Counted from the first letter of the stretch, positions 50,881 to 58,836 are shown. The stretch is 64,000 nucleotides of DNA from an archaeon (GCA_021827865.1 JAKAUC010000013.1:463141-527140), one strand, 5' to 3'. Notes: a model not told the origin generated them from the letters alone. Program-made: numbers and translations.

Positions 50881-51219
50881 TCAGATTGGTAACTGGAAGA
50901 AGCCCAGCCTCAAGAGGCATGCCAGCGCGAGCGCCCACAGTGCGAGGGATGCCCCGACGGGGGGCCAGAATGACGGCTTCGAGGTCTTGTGGCTGAAGAT
51001 TACCCCACCCAGGACCACCCCCGGGAAGCCCCCGACCAGGGCGAGCTCGTGCAAGGTCTTTTCCCTTATCCTCCTCGGGTGCAGCTCGCGCTGCTGGAGC
51101 CGGGCCAAGCCCTTGTCAATCCCCATGGCCGCGAAACCGGCAATAGACCAGGCGCCAATCCACAGTAGGAGGTCCCCCGCGGTGAGATATGGAAAGCCCA
51201 TGCCTATGGCATTCCGCAC
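50881..51219 (-). CDS. DUF1294 membrane protein
   Basis: 112 residues with three to four hydrophobic segments. The family signature is clear: [20 protein letters not shown] near residue 28, then [20 protein letters not shown] and [15 protein letters not shown]. Function unknown in all organisms. ATG 51219. It lies between the Tes-like gene and DUF929 on the same strand, with about 65 and 135 base gaps, so probably has its own transcript; no strong TATA is seen. Confidence 0.88.
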   Translation of the reverse strand: MRNAIGMGFPYLTAGDLLLWIGAWSIAGFAAMGIDKGLARLQQRELHPRRIREKTLHELALVGGFPGVVLGGVIFSHKTSKPSFWPPVGASLALWALALACLLRLGFFQLPI

Positions 51220-51285
51220 CTGCCTTGGTTAAGAACACTGGGCTATGGCCGAGGGTGGGGACGGAGTGGTCAGCCGAAACTGGGT

Positions 51286-53004
51286 CTAGGTCCCGGTGAT
51301 CGGTTGGATCGGGAGTGGCTCGCCGTGCTCGCCTGCGGCGCATCCGCAGCCCTGGACGTGCCCCCCGCGCCTCAGAGTGCCCCTGTACAAGCCGTCCTCC
51401 AGTTTCCTGCCTGTCTTGGCCTCCCAAGCCTCGATGGGCATGCCGTACTTCTGCTGGATGCGGTCCCTGTACCACTCGGGAATCACGTTGAAGCTGCAGA
51501 AGGGTATGATCCTCAGGTCAGGGGTGAGATAGTGGATGTCGCAGCGCTGTAGCCTCTCCTCGTCCTGGTTGTACTTGTCCTGGAAGTGCATCATCCCGAT
51601 GAACATGCTCTTCAGGTGGAACTGGCCCACGGAAGAGTAGTCGTGTTTCACGAGGGCGTCTGTGAGCAGCTTGGCGAAGCTCAGGCTCTTGGGCTGCTTC
51701 TCCTTGTTCACGAAGGACGAAATCCTCGTGAGGACCTTCGCTGCCACCACGTAGCGGTTTGTGCCGGAGTAAATCTCCTCCGTCTTCTCGTCGAGGTACT
51801 CGATGAGACCTGGTATGTCGACGAAGTCAGGCAGTGGGACTAGCCTCTTCTTGTCTGGGTCGTTGAACACGTATGTCCCAGCTCCGCAGGCGAAGTGGAT
51901 GGAGAGCTCGTACTGCTCCTTCTTGGTGAAGGCCTCGATGAAGCCCGTCACCGGGGAGCATGACGGGACAGGGAACCATCCGTCCTTGGATATCATGCCG
52001 TTGGTCTGCTCTTCTATCTTCTCGATACAGTCAGGGATAGTGATTCTGTACTTTGCCCTCTCGGTCTTGGTCAGCCTCCCCGTGAGCGAGACCGGCTGGA
52101 AGTTGACCGCGTGCACGGTGTCGATGTTCTTCGAGCCGAAGCGGATTATGTCCCCCAACTCGTGGTCGTTGATCGACTTTATGACGGTCGGGACAAGGAC
52201 GACGCCCACCCCCACCCGCCTGCAGGCGTCGATGGCGTAGGGCGCCTCCCAGTGGTTCTTCGGGTTGGTTTTTGGAGAGACGCCGTCGAAGCTCATGTAG
52301 AGATTAGAGACCCCGGCGTCCTTCAGGCGCTTCGCCAGTCCCGGGTTGAGGGCCAGGTTTATGCCGTTGGTGTTGAGCTGGATGTGGTCCACTCCTTCTT
52401 CCTTCAGTATCTTGATGACGGTCGGCAAGTCCTCGCGGAGGGTCGGCTCCCCGCCGGTGATCTGGACGGAGTTCCCCGCGACTGGCCTTTCCGCCTTCAG
52501 CGAGCGCCCCATCTCCCTGATCTGGTCGAGGGTGGGCTCGTAGACATAGGCTCCCTCCAGCCCCTTCTTGACGTAGAAGAAGCAATACCAGCAGGTGAGG
52601 TCGCACCTGTTCGTCACTATTATGTTCGAAAGTCCCGTGTGCGAAAGGTGGTTAGAGCAGAGGCCGCAGTTCGCCGGGCACGAGCAGACGTCGAGGGGCA
52701 CGTTGGCGGCGTGGGTCCCCTTCCCATCCTTCCAATAGCGTGAGAACTTGCTGTACATCTCATAAGAGCCGAAATAGAGTTCTTCGGTCTCGCCATGCTC
52801 CGGGCAGGTCTTCGTCATCCAGACCTTGTTGTCTCGCTCAAAGACAATCGCAGGCAGTATCCTGTTGCAGTCGGGACAGATGGACTGCGTCTGGCGGATG
52901 AAGTTCCCCTTGGAGACTTCCTTCTTCAGTTCTAGGCTGACGTCAGCTATTTGAGCCAAAGTAGGTTCGCTGAAGAGTCTCCCTCTCCTAGACAATATAA
53001 GCAT
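51286..53004 (-). CDS. tes: Radical SAM protein, likely tetraether lipid synthase (Tes)
   Basis: Radical SAM enzyme with extra Cys clusters. The N-terminal zinc-like region has ICPDCNRILPA and TKTCPEHGE; then VCSCPANCGLCSNHLSH; the radical SAM motif is TNRCDLTCWYCFFYVKKG near residue 143 (CxxxCxxC), with SVQITGGEPTLREDLP and LNTNGINLA after it. The C-terminal part has additional Cys (HFACGAGTYVF, QRCDIHYLTP) able to bind further clusters. This arrangement matches archaeal Tes, which couples two diether lipids into a tetraether by carbon-carbon bonds; related uncharacterised radical SAM proteins are the alternative. ATG 53004 lies about 25 bases below a TATA inside the palindrome at 53004-53034. 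Confidence 0.82.
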   Translation of the reverse strand: MLILSRRGRLFSEPTLAQIADVSLELKKEVSKGNFIRQTQSICPDCNRILPAIVFERDNKVWMTKTCPEHGETEELYFGSYEMYSKFSRYWKDGKGTHAANVPLDVCSCPANCGLCSNHLSHTGLSNIIVTNRCDLTCWYCFFYVKKGLEGAYVYEPTLDQIREMGRSLKAERPVAGNSVQITGGEPTLREDLPTVIKILKEEGVDHIQLNTNGINLALNPGLAKRLKDAGVSNLYMSFDGVSPKTNPKNHWEAPYAIDACRRVGVGVVLVPTVIKSINDHELGDIIRFGSKNIDTVHAVNFQPVSLTGRLTKTERAKYRITIPDCIEKIEEQTNGMISKDGWFPVPSCSPVTGFIEAFTKKEQYELSIHFACGAGTYVFNDPDKKRLVPLPDFVDIPGLIEYLDEKTEEIYSGTNRYVVAAKVLTRISSFVNKEKQPKSLSFAKLLTDALVKHDYSSVGQFHLKSMFIGMMHFQDKYNQDEERLQRCDIHYLTPDLRIIPFCSFNVIPEWYRDRIQQKYGMPIEAWEAKTGRKLEDGLYRGTLRRGGHVQGCGCAAGEHGEPLPIQPITGT

Positions 53005-53034
53005 TTTAACTTTCAAGAAGGTGAAAAGTTAAAA
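53004..53034. promoter_or_regulatory. Palindromic operator candidate on the Tes-like promoter
   Basis: Perfect 10-base arms, ttttaacttt (53004-53013) and aaagttaaaa (53025-53034), separated by 11 bases. The distal arm forms the minus-strand TATA element; the proximal arm abuts the ATG and predicted transcript start. A dimeric regulator bound here would block transcription. The facing TrmB gene at 53153 is the obvious candidate regulator, though its own ATG is about 120 bases away. Confidence 0.55.
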
Positions 53035-53152
53035 CTGGCCCCGTTGCCAGACTGCATATGCGTTCAGCAAGTGTCGGTGGTGACCCCCCGAGTGGCGTCG
53101 AGGCTGCTGCGGGGCGACTGAGAACCCTCCACGCGCTCGGGGGGCGGAACCG

Positions 53153-53917
53153 ATGACCCTGAGCGAGCGCGCTTCTGCTTCCCTCGAGGGGCTAGGGCTG
53201 ACGGGGAGCGAGGTGAAAGCCTACGTCGCCCTCCTGAAGGGAGGGACGATGACCGCCAGTGACGTCAGCAGGGAGGCAAGGATACCCTACTCGAAGGTTT
53301 ACGATGCGCTGGAGTCGCTTCACAGGCGCGGCTGGGTTGAGGAGCAGAAGAGCAGGCCCACGGTATACACAGCCAAGCCACCGGACACGTCACTTGAAGA
53401 GTTGAGGTCGCGCCAGGAGACCGAAAGGAAGGAGATGGAGCAGCTCGCTCTGGACGAGCTGATGGGGATCTATGTGAGCAGAGGGGAGCAGGAGAAGCCG
53501 GACATCTGGATAATGAGGGGGACCAACGAGATCCTCTCGAGGGTGAAGAACCTCCTCCTCAACTGCAGGGCTGAGCTGCTCATCGCCCTCCCCGCCCAGC
53601 TCGCACCTTTCACCGACAGGATCGAGCCGCTGCTCGCGACGCTGAAGGAGAAAGGAGTGAAGTGCCTGATCCTCACCTCTCCCGACCTCCCCAGGGAGGC
53701 GACCGGCCAGCTGGCGAGGCACGCGGAGCTCCGGACGAGAAAGACCATGTACGGCGGAGGGCTCGTGTCTGACTCGCGCGAGGTCGTCCTGCTGCTCGGG
53801 GGGGGAGAGCAGGGCGGACTCCCCCTGGCCATCTGGGCTTCGCACCATGGTCTGGCCAGCTTCGCCAAGGATTACTTCGAGTTCCTTTGGAGCTCGCCGG
53901 GGACCACCAAGCTTTGA
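53153..53917 (+). CDS. TrmB-family transcriptional regulator
   Basis: Winged-helix DNA-binding domain at residues 8-78 (LGLTGSEVKAYVALLKGGTM, then SREARIPYSKVYDALESLHR and GWVEEQKSRPTVY), a coiled-coil linker (ELRSRQETERKEMEQL) and a C-terminal ligand-binding domain with a phospholipase-D-like outline (PDIWIMRGTNEILSRVKNLL, LLIALPAQLAPF, LVSDSREVVLLLGGG). TrmB proteins usually sense sugars. ATG at 53153 is used. The adjacent downstream gene overlaps it (TTGA). Position opposite the Tes-like gene suggests control of lipid cyclisation or linkage, which is inference. Confidence 0.88.
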   Translation: MTLSERASASLEGLGLTGSEVKAYVALLKGGTMTASDVSREARIPYSKVYDALESLHRRGWVEEQKSRPTVYTAKPPDTSLEELRSRQETERKEMEQLALDELMGIYVSRGEQEKPDIWIMRGTNEILSRVKNLLLNCRAELLIALPAQLAPFTDRIEPLLATLKEKGVKCLILTSPDLPREATGQLARHAELRTRKTMYGGGLVSDSREVVLLLGGGEQGGLPLAIWASHHGLASFAKDYFEFLWSSPGTTKL

Positions 53918-54279
53918 GTAAGAAACAGGGACCAAGGGACGAAGAGGGGGTCATCCAGAGTCTCGGCGCGGACGCCGGCCTGTCCCGGGATAACGCGCTG
54001 CTGTACCTCAGGCTGCTCCAGGATGGCCAAGTCCCGTTGTCGCAGAAGGCGCAGGCGGCCGCCCTGCTGGAGAGAGGGATGGCCATCATCTCAGGGGACG
54101 GAGAGAGGATCATCCCCGTCCATCCGAGGCTTGGCATCGCGAACCACTATAGGACGTGGAGGGAGGCCATGGTAAGGGAGATTAACGAGAGGAGGATGCG
54201 AGTGGACAAGCTGATACTCGAGTTGATTCCCTTGTACGAGGCCGCAACGGAGAAAAAGACCGCGAGCGGGGGCGCGTAA
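53914..54279 (+). CDS. Small TrmB-like helix-turn-helix protein
   Basis: 121 residues; the middle resembles a reduced TrmB/winged-helix unit: DEEGVIQSLGADAGLSRDNA, LLYLRLLQDGQVPLSQKAQA, AALLERGMAIISGDGER. The C-terminal helix (REAMVREINERRMRVDKLIL) is amphipathic and could dimerise. TTG at 53914 overlaps the stop of the TrmB gene, so the two are translated together. A partner or antagonist of the TrmB protein is plausible. No metal or catalytic motif. Confidence 0.7.
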   Translation: MSKKQGPRDEEGVIQSLGADAGLSRDNALLYLRLLQDGQVPLSQKAQAAALLERGMAIISGDGERIIPVHPRLGIANHYRTWREAMVREINERRMRVDKLILELIPLYEAATEKKTASGGA

Positions 54280-54282
54280 GCT

Positions 54283-54708
54283 ATGGACGCACCGCATGAG
54301 CATGAGATAGTCTTCGTGGGCATGGTGAACGTGAACCGCGACAACTACCTGCAGGGAGTCGTGGACGTCTGGAGGTGCAGGAGCTGCAAGAAGCTCTTCT
54401 GCGACGACAAGAGGTACGGAGAGCCTCTGAAGGCGAGCGTAGGGTTCGAGTCCGTCCCAGACGACGAGGAGTGGGCGGTGCTTACCTGCACGACCCTGAA
54501 GGACGTATACATGAATTCCCTTGGGGTCAAGCCAGGGAAGAAAATCCCCCATGCCTGCAGAGACGGCCAGGTCTACGAATTGGTGGTAGGAGACGACTAC
54601 TCCCTCTCGCCAAAGGCCGGCACCTCCATCCACAGACTGTACTTGGTGAAGGACAACCTCAACAAAAACATCGAGGCAGGGCACTACCGCCTGACCACGG
54701 TGAAGTAG
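54283..54708 (+). CDS. Conserved protein of unknown function with CxxC motif
   Basis: 141-residue soluble protein. CRSCKKLFCDDKR near residue 30 is a possible metal-binding knuckle, but only three closely spaced Cys are available, with two others at TCTT and HACRDG. Strands alternate with charged loops (VYELVVGDDYSLSPKAG). ATG at 54283 is three bases after the preceding stop, so it belongs to the trmB operon. No family recognised. Confidence 0.7.
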   Translation: MDAPHEHEIVFVGMVNVNRDNYLQGVVDVWRCRSCKKLFCDDKRYGEPLKASVGFESVPDDEEWAVLTCTTLKDVYMNSLGVKPGKKIPHACRDGQVYELVVGDDYSLSPKAGTSIHRLYLVKDNLNKNIEAGHYRLTTVK

Positions 54709-54709
54709 G

Positions 54710-55108
54710 CTGGCTCTGGCGTCGAGGGCCTCGGCCATCCTCAACCTGCTTACCGGAGCGTCGGCCGCAGCGATCGGATGGGGGCTCGGGCCGTCATACA
54801 TGTGCCCAAGCGGCGGATGTCCAGTACCAGCCCTGCAGGCCTCCGTGCCGATCCTCGGCGTCATCCTTGTCTTGGATTCGCTGGTTTGCTTCATCGGATT
54901 TCGGAGAGCGTTCATGGTCGGCGGGGCCCTTTCCGCGATGGTGGCGGCCATCGTCCTCTACAACTGGGCGGGACTGTATGGCGGGGTTGCCTGGGCGGCC
55001 CTGGTAATCCTTTCCCTGCTGTCGCTGATTTTCGACCTCCTCGCCCTCAGGCCGAGAGAGCAGTTGAAAGAACAGGCTAACCCGTTGAACCTGCCAGTGT
55101 TCGGCTAG
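54710..55108 (+). CDS. Four-helix membrane protein with non-standard start
   Basis: Hydrophobic helices at about residues 8-25, 41-60, 65-83 and 88-108, with a Cys/Pro-rich outer loop (MCPSGGCPVPALQ). The first ATG in frame is 54800, but that would remove the first helix (ASAILNLLTGASAAAIGWGL), which looks genuinely coding. Back to the in-frame stop at 54701 only CTG codons (54710, 54716) could start it. Placed at 54710, one base after the previous gene's stop. Ends overlapping the convergent DUF309 gene by four bases. Family not recognised. Confidence 0.6.
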   Translation: MALASRASAILNLLTGASAAAIGWGLGPSYMCPSGGCPVPALQASVPILGVILVLDSLVCFIGFRRAFMVGGALSAMVAAIVLYNWAGLYGGVAWAALVILSLLSLIFDLLALRPREQLKEQANPLNLPVFG

Positions 55109-55665
55109 ATACTGAAGCAGAAGAACTTCTGGCCCACCAATATCTGCTCAGAATTCGTCCTCAGAGAGTCGACCCTGAACTCCCCAAAAGACGCCCTCGA
55201 GAAGTCCAGTTGCCGGATAGCCCTCTGCAAGATGCCCAAGGCGACCGGATCCTCCCCCTTCTGGTGGTGGACGAAGGCTGCGCAGACGAGTATCATCCCC
55301 TGGACGAGCCTCCTCTCATCCCCCTCCTTTGTCCGCCAAGCGCCCTCGAGGACCTCGTGGCACTCCCAGTACCGCTCGGCGTTGAACAACGACCGGGCCT
55401 CGGAGAAGAGCTCTGCTTCGTCCCGGAACGGTAGGGGGACGCTAAGGTCCTTGGTGAACTCTGGCTCGGCCAGGGGCTCCAGGGAGGCGACGAAGAGTTC
55501 GAAGTCAGGGGGACTGGGTGCGAATACATCCAGCTCTAGGGCGCCATAGGACGTCCGCTTTGGGTTCTTCGCCTCAGCCCCGAACTCCCTGGCGAGGGCT
55601 CTGACGGTCCCCAGGAAGCTCTCTTGTGGGTCCCGCTCCTTGAGCCTGATGAGGAAACGCAACAT
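55105..55665 (-). CDS. DUF309-domain protein
   Basis: The C-terminal 110 residues match DUF309: EAELFSEARSLFNAERYWEC, HEVLEGAWRTKEGDERRLVQ, GMILVCAAFVHHQKGE, with the paired His/Glu residues typical of the family, a helical bundle of unknown function. The N-terminal 75 residues form a separate alpha/beta unit (LLRFLIRLKERDPQES-like start; YGALELDVFAPSPPDFELFV), often seen in archaeal versions. ATG 55665, with a minus-strand TATA (cattaaagc, about 55689-55697) 25-30 bases upstream, so leaderless. Confidence 0.85.
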   Translation of the reverse strand: MLRFLIRLKERDPQESFLGTVRALAREFGAEAKNPKRTSYGALELDVFAPSPPDFELFVASLEPLAEPEFTKDLSVPLPFRDEAELFSEARSLFNAERYWECHEVLEGAWRTKEGDERRLVQGMILVCAAFVHHQKGEDPVALGILQRAIRQLDFSRASFGEFRVDSLRTNSEQILVGQKFFCFSI

Positions 55666-55866
55666 GGAACGGGAGGCGGCTGGAACGCTTTAATGTTGAG
55701 CCTCCCCCATAGGGTTCGTGGGTGATGACCGGATTTAGCCTGCTGAACCGACAGATGTCGAGGATCTTGAGTGCGAGAACCCACATGACTGGACAAGAAT
55801 ACCGCCCCGGCGTATTGGGAATCAATTTATAACCTCTGAAACGCGCCGCGGTCAAGGCGAAGCCTG

Positions 55867-56343
55867 GTGGTTGAGCTAGATCTCACCTGCAATCTGGAGG
55901 GGTTCAGGCGGTTTCTCATCAGCAGTACCTGCAGGAGCTTCATCCCGGAGTCCTACCTCAGGGACCCCGAAGTATTTCCGGAGAAGCAGGGAGACCAGGG
56001 GTCGATCTACGTAGAGGCCGTCGACAAGGTTGACCTCAAGAAGATCAGAGACGTCACATTCATCAACGCGAGGGATGTGCTGGGGATAATCTACACCTCC
56101 AAGAGCGGAAACACCAAGCTGAAGTGGCGTCAGCTCAGGGGGAGGATAGGGAGGCTGTCTGGAGACGCCTCAGCCAACTCCTTGGTGAACCTCTCGATGG
56201 CAAGGATTCTCTCGCCAGAGGACGTCGAGGCAATAATGGCGGACCAGCCTGCAGAGGGCGGAGAGCAGATGCCTCCGGAGGGACCACAGGCGGAAGGGAC
56301 AGAGGGAAGCCCGGCTGAGCCTGGGTCTGACGCCCCGCAGTAG
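55867..56343 (+). CDS. Conserved protein of unknown function with acidic tail
   Basis: Residues 1-110 form a compact domain (VELDLTCNLEGFRRFLISST, VEAVDKVDLKKIRDVTFINA, RDVLGIIYTSKSGN) followed by about 45 residues rich in Glu, Gly and Pro, probably disordered. No motif recognised. The TATA (atttataacc, about 55827-55836) is about 35 bases before the GTG at 55867. It precedes two other small genes on the same strand, each with its own promoter or tight spacing. Confidence 0.7.
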   Translation: MVELDLTCNLEGFRRFLISSTCRSFIPESYLRDPEVFPEKQGDQGSIYVEAVDKVDLKKIRDVTFINARDVLGIIYTSKSGNTKLKWRQLRGRIGRLSGDASANSLVNLSMARILSPEDVEAIMADQPAEGGEQMPPEGPQAEGTEGSPAEPGSDAPQ

Positions 56344-56418
56344 TCCGTTTTCATACAGAAAACTGAGCGCAAACGCCAGGCGCTGAGTTTATACCGGCGG
56401 AAATGAGAGATGGGCCAA

Positions 56419-56754
56419 ATGGGCAAGGTGAAAGTCAACCGGATCAGCGGCGTCACGGACCCTCTGACTGGGCTTCCTGCCAAGCAGATAGAGCTAGTGG
56501 AAGTCAAGGACGCGCGGAGACCTGAGATGTTCCCCACCAGCGATGAGGCAAGGGTGGTTCAGGGGATGGTGTCGCAGCTACAGTCCTTGGGGCTGATGCC
56601 ACAGATGAGGGAAGTAGGATTCTCCAAGGTCATAATGACCCTGACCGAGTCGGAGTACGACATGCTCGGCATAAGGCTAGACGTCAACGAAGTCTATGAC
56701 CTGGACATCCGGAACGGGTCGATATCGTTGAAGAAGATCACGGAAGGGACCTGA
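56419..56754 (+). CDS. Conserved small archaeal protein (weak resemblance to arcadin-1)
   Basis: 111 residues. RISGVTDPLTGLPAKQIELV near residue 8 and LTESEYDMLGIRLDVNEVYD near 76 recall small proteins described as arcadin-1, which accompany crenactin in some TACK archaea; the match is from memory and tentative. No crenactin is in the window. The TATA (gtttatacc, about 56387-56395) is too close to the ATG at 56410, so ATG 56419 is chosen. Six bases from its stop lies the peroxiredoxin start, so they are cotranscribed. Confidence 0.6.
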   Translation: MGKVKVNRISGVTDPLTGLPAKQIELVEVKDARRPEMFPTSDEARVVQGMVSQLQSLGLMPQMREVGFSKVIMTLTESEYDMLGIRLDVNEVYDLDIRNGSISLKKITEGT

Positions 56755-56760
56755 AGGGAG

Positions 56761-57219
56761 TTGGGGCGCCCAAGGATCGGGGAAAAGGCCCCGGATTTCA
56801 CGCTCCCGGCGCAGGACGGGCGGACTGTGTCACTGCACGACTTCGCTGGTTCGAAGAACGTCGTCCTCTACTTCTATCCGAAGGACTTCACGATGGGGTG
56901 CACGGTGGAGACGAAGGCGTTCGGCGAGAGCTACGACGGCATCTTGGCCATGGGGGCAGAGATTCTCGGGATAAGCTCAGACTCCGCTGAAAGCCACAGC
57001 GGCTTCGCCAAGGAGTGCGGCGCTAAGTTCCCCCTGCTCGCGGACGAAGGAGGGAAGATCAGGGAATCGTACGGCGCGAAGTCGATGGGTCTGATGCCGG
57101 GCCGGGTCACCTTCGTCATAGACAAGAAGGGGGTAGTGAGGCACGCGTTCTCGTCTCAGATGAGGCCGAAGCAGCACATAACTGAGGCAATGGAAGCATT
57201 AAGGGCCATCAAAGACTAA
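56761..57219 (+). CDS. Peroxiredoxin (Bcp/PrxQ type)
   Basis: Thiol peroxidase reducing hydroperoxides. The peroxidatic Cys is in YFYPKDFTMGCTVETKAFGE near residue 49 (PxxxTxxC). The common PrxQ resolving Cys five residues further is absent (position occupied by the KAF segment); another Cys in KECGAKFPL near 82 could resolve instead, or the enzyme may be 1-Cys. GRVTFVIDKKGVVRHAF is the conserved C-terminal strand. TTG at 56761, just after the preceding gene. The last 15 residues are a normal helix. Confidence 0.93.
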   Translation: MGRPRIGEKAPDFTLPAQDGRTVSLHDFAGSKNVVLYFYPKDFTMGCTVETKAFGESYDGILAMGAEILGISSDSAESHSGFAKECGAKFPLLADEGGKIRESYGAKSMGLMPGRVTFVIDKKGVVRHAFSSQMRPKQHITEAMEALRAIKD

Positions 57220-57378
57220 ACACCCGCTATTCGATGGGGAAGGCCCGGGGCTGCCAGCTCGGCGTAGAATTGCGTTAGGGGCGGGACGAGGCAGATAGAA
57301 TGGAGTCTCTGACCGCACGCTCACTTCAAAGGACCGTGGCGACACGTATGCATGCCCACTTACGTGCCCACTCCGGGA

Positions 57379-57561
57379 CTAGGACTGCCACTGAACTATG
57401 TGGAGAACCGCGCGGGTGATGGTGCGGTCTCCGGGACTATCAACCGTCTGGGATGAATCCATGCCCAAGGCGCCGGCCAATGCCACCTGCATGGTTTGAA
57501 GGATTGCTAGTCCTTGCGAGCGGGCAGCTGCAGCGACTGAAGAAGCTGGCCCTGAGTCCAT
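57379..57561 (-). CDS. Possible small protein, low confidence
   Basis: A 60-residue frame (MDSGPASSVAAAARSQGLAI and on) 10 bases downstream of the coiled-coil membrane gene, same strand. Composition is Ala/Ser-rich with one helix-like stretch (LQTMQVALAGALG). It would fill part of the gap 57220-57571, where I see nothing else. No family and no ribosome site; it may be noncoding scar sequence. Confidence 0.3.
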   Translation of the reverse strand: MDSGPASSVAAAARSQGLAILQTMQVALAGALGMDSSQTVDSPGDRTITRAVLHIVQWQS

Positions 57562-57571
57562 GAGAGGATCA

Positions 57572-58066
57572 CTAGGATCGGTCCTCCTCGGCGAATCGCT
57601 TGCGCAGGTCGCCCTTCTTAGCCTCGACCTCGGCGAGTTGGCCTGCCGTTTCATTGTATTCACCCTGGGCCCGCGCCAATTCAGCCTCCAACCTTCTGAC
57701 GGCGGATCCTTGCGAATCAGCCTTCAACTTGAGATCCTGTTCTTTGCCCTGCAACTGGTTGAACTCCTCTCGGATGGCGGCGAGGCTGCCATCTACCAGG
57801 GCCCGAGGGCCTGGACCAAGCAGCCCCAATGTGGCGACACCTGCAACCAGGAAGCCAATGCACGTGAAGACGAAGATCTCTGTGAAAGTCAAGGCGACTA
57901 GATAGTCTGCCGGAGCGACCCACTCCGATACCAGGCCACCGACCAACAACGAAGCCGTGAACCCCACTGTGTCCACGAGAAAGAACGACCAAGCGGTGTC
58001 GATGGCCCTCTCCTTTAGAGAACCGGAAGCCGGAGGTTGAGGCCTCAATCGCCCTCCCTTATTCAA
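57572..58066 (-). CDS. Membrane protein with cytoplasmic coiled coil
   Basis: 164 residues: two transmembrane helices (SFFLVDTVGFTASLLVGGLV and TFTEIFVFTCIGFLVAGVAT, about 27-46 and 59-80) and a C-terminal coiled coil of about 65 residues (REEFNQLQGKEQDLKLKADS, VRRLEAELARAQGEYNETAG). Unknown function. It lies in the region between the peroxiredoxin and tRNA-Gly that shows signs of past integration, and its codons seem less G+C-rich than neighbours by eye. It may be part of an old mobile element. Confidence 0.55.
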   Translation of the reverse strand: MNKGGRLRPQPPASGSLKERAIDTAWSFFLVDTVGFTASLLVGGLVSEWVAPADYLVALTFTEIFVFTCIGFLVAGVATLGLLGPGPRALVDGSLAAIREEFNQLQGKEQDLKLKADSQGSAVRRLEAELARAQGEYNETAGQLAEVEAKKGDLRKRFAEEDRS

Positions 58067-58453
58067 GAGGTAGAATGTTAGTTAAGAATTGCCTGAAGGG
58101 AACTCCCTCTCATTGGGGGTTCAGAACTCACCCCAGGACTACTTGCAGTTTGTAGTATGTAACCTCCAGACCTTCATCCAGCCGGCGAAGCCCTCTGGGA
58201 CGGATGACCGGGCGACGAGAAGAATCTGGCTGCTCGGGATGATGCGCCGCGGGATTATGCGTTGCTTTCGACAGACGGTACAACTCTCTTGGGACGCTTT
58301 ACGTTTTGTCAAAATGCGTTAGGTTAACGCTTCATATTGCCTCCGGCGCTCTCGGTGAAGGAATACGGACGAGGCACGCGAGCAGCGCCCTATGCTCCTC
58401 GTGGAAGAGTAGACTGCGGCGCACGAGGTGAGGCGTTCAATACATAACAACGT
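58067..58453. other. Gene-poor stretch, no supported feature
   Basis: About 390 bases without a convincing gene. A 77-codon plus-strand frame (58089-58322) has no promoter, no recognisable pattern and a composition unlike a folded protein. The region lies between a membrane protein and an integrase fragment and is most likely degraded element DNA. Confidence 0.4.
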
Positions 58454-58633
58454 CTAATGGGGGTCCGTTGTGGTTGTCGTCTGCCGCCCCAGGCAGACCT
58501 TCTTGGCCTTGATGTGCCTGTGGAACGACAGAATCAGCTTCCGGTCCTCGGAGCGAACCATCGGGTCGCTCTGGAGCCTCTGCAGCGCGTTCTTCACACG
58601 ATACTCGTAGTCGTAGACCACTTCTGGGGTCAT
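58454..58633 (-). pseudogene. Truncated tyrosine recombinase (integrase) N-terminal fragment
   Basis: 59 residues resembling the N-terminal SAM-like DNA-binding domain of archaeal XerA-type integrases: VVYDYEYRVKNALQRLQSDP, then RSEDRKLILSFHRHIKAKKV. It stops after a Thr run (RQTTTTTDPH) without any of the catalytic domain (Arg...His-x-x-Arg...Tyr), and no catalytic part is visible downstream. A minus-strand TATA (gcttaaatag, about 58653-58662) and ATG 58633 remain. It lies 73 bases from the 3' end of tRNA-Gly, the usual site for such integrases, and is best read as the relic of an integrated element. Confidence 0.6.
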
Positions 58634-58705
58634 ACTCCAGGTGGCCGTCTGACTATTTAAGCCGAGGTCGGAAATCAGTCTGGGATTCGACATTGCAGGA
58701 GGGGA

Positions 58706-58777
58706 TGCGGCCTCCGGGATTCGAACCCGGGCAAGTGGCTTGGGAAGCCACTATCCTAACCACTGGATCAAGGCCGC
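58706..58777 (-). tRNA. tRNA-Gly (anticodon CCC)
   Basis: A complete 72-base tRNA on the minus strand: acceptor GCGGCCT/AGGCCGC, D stem ATCC/GGAT, anticodon stem GTGGC/GCCAC with loop TTCCCAA (anticodon at plus-strand 58742-58744), T arm CCGGG-TTCGAAT-CCCGG, discriminator A. No intron and no encoded CCA. Its 3' end faces the truncated integrase, which suggests this tRNA served as an attachment site. Confidence 0.95.
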
Positions 58778-58836
58778 GCCACCGGCCCCTTGAACGGAAA
58801 TGGTATAAACCAAGCCGTTCCTCCTTCCCGAGCTAG

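Noticed and set aside
58089..58322. 77-codon plus-strand frame in the gap before the integrase fragment
   Set aside because: No promoter, unusual composition and no recognisable pattern; lies in apparently degraded element DNA.
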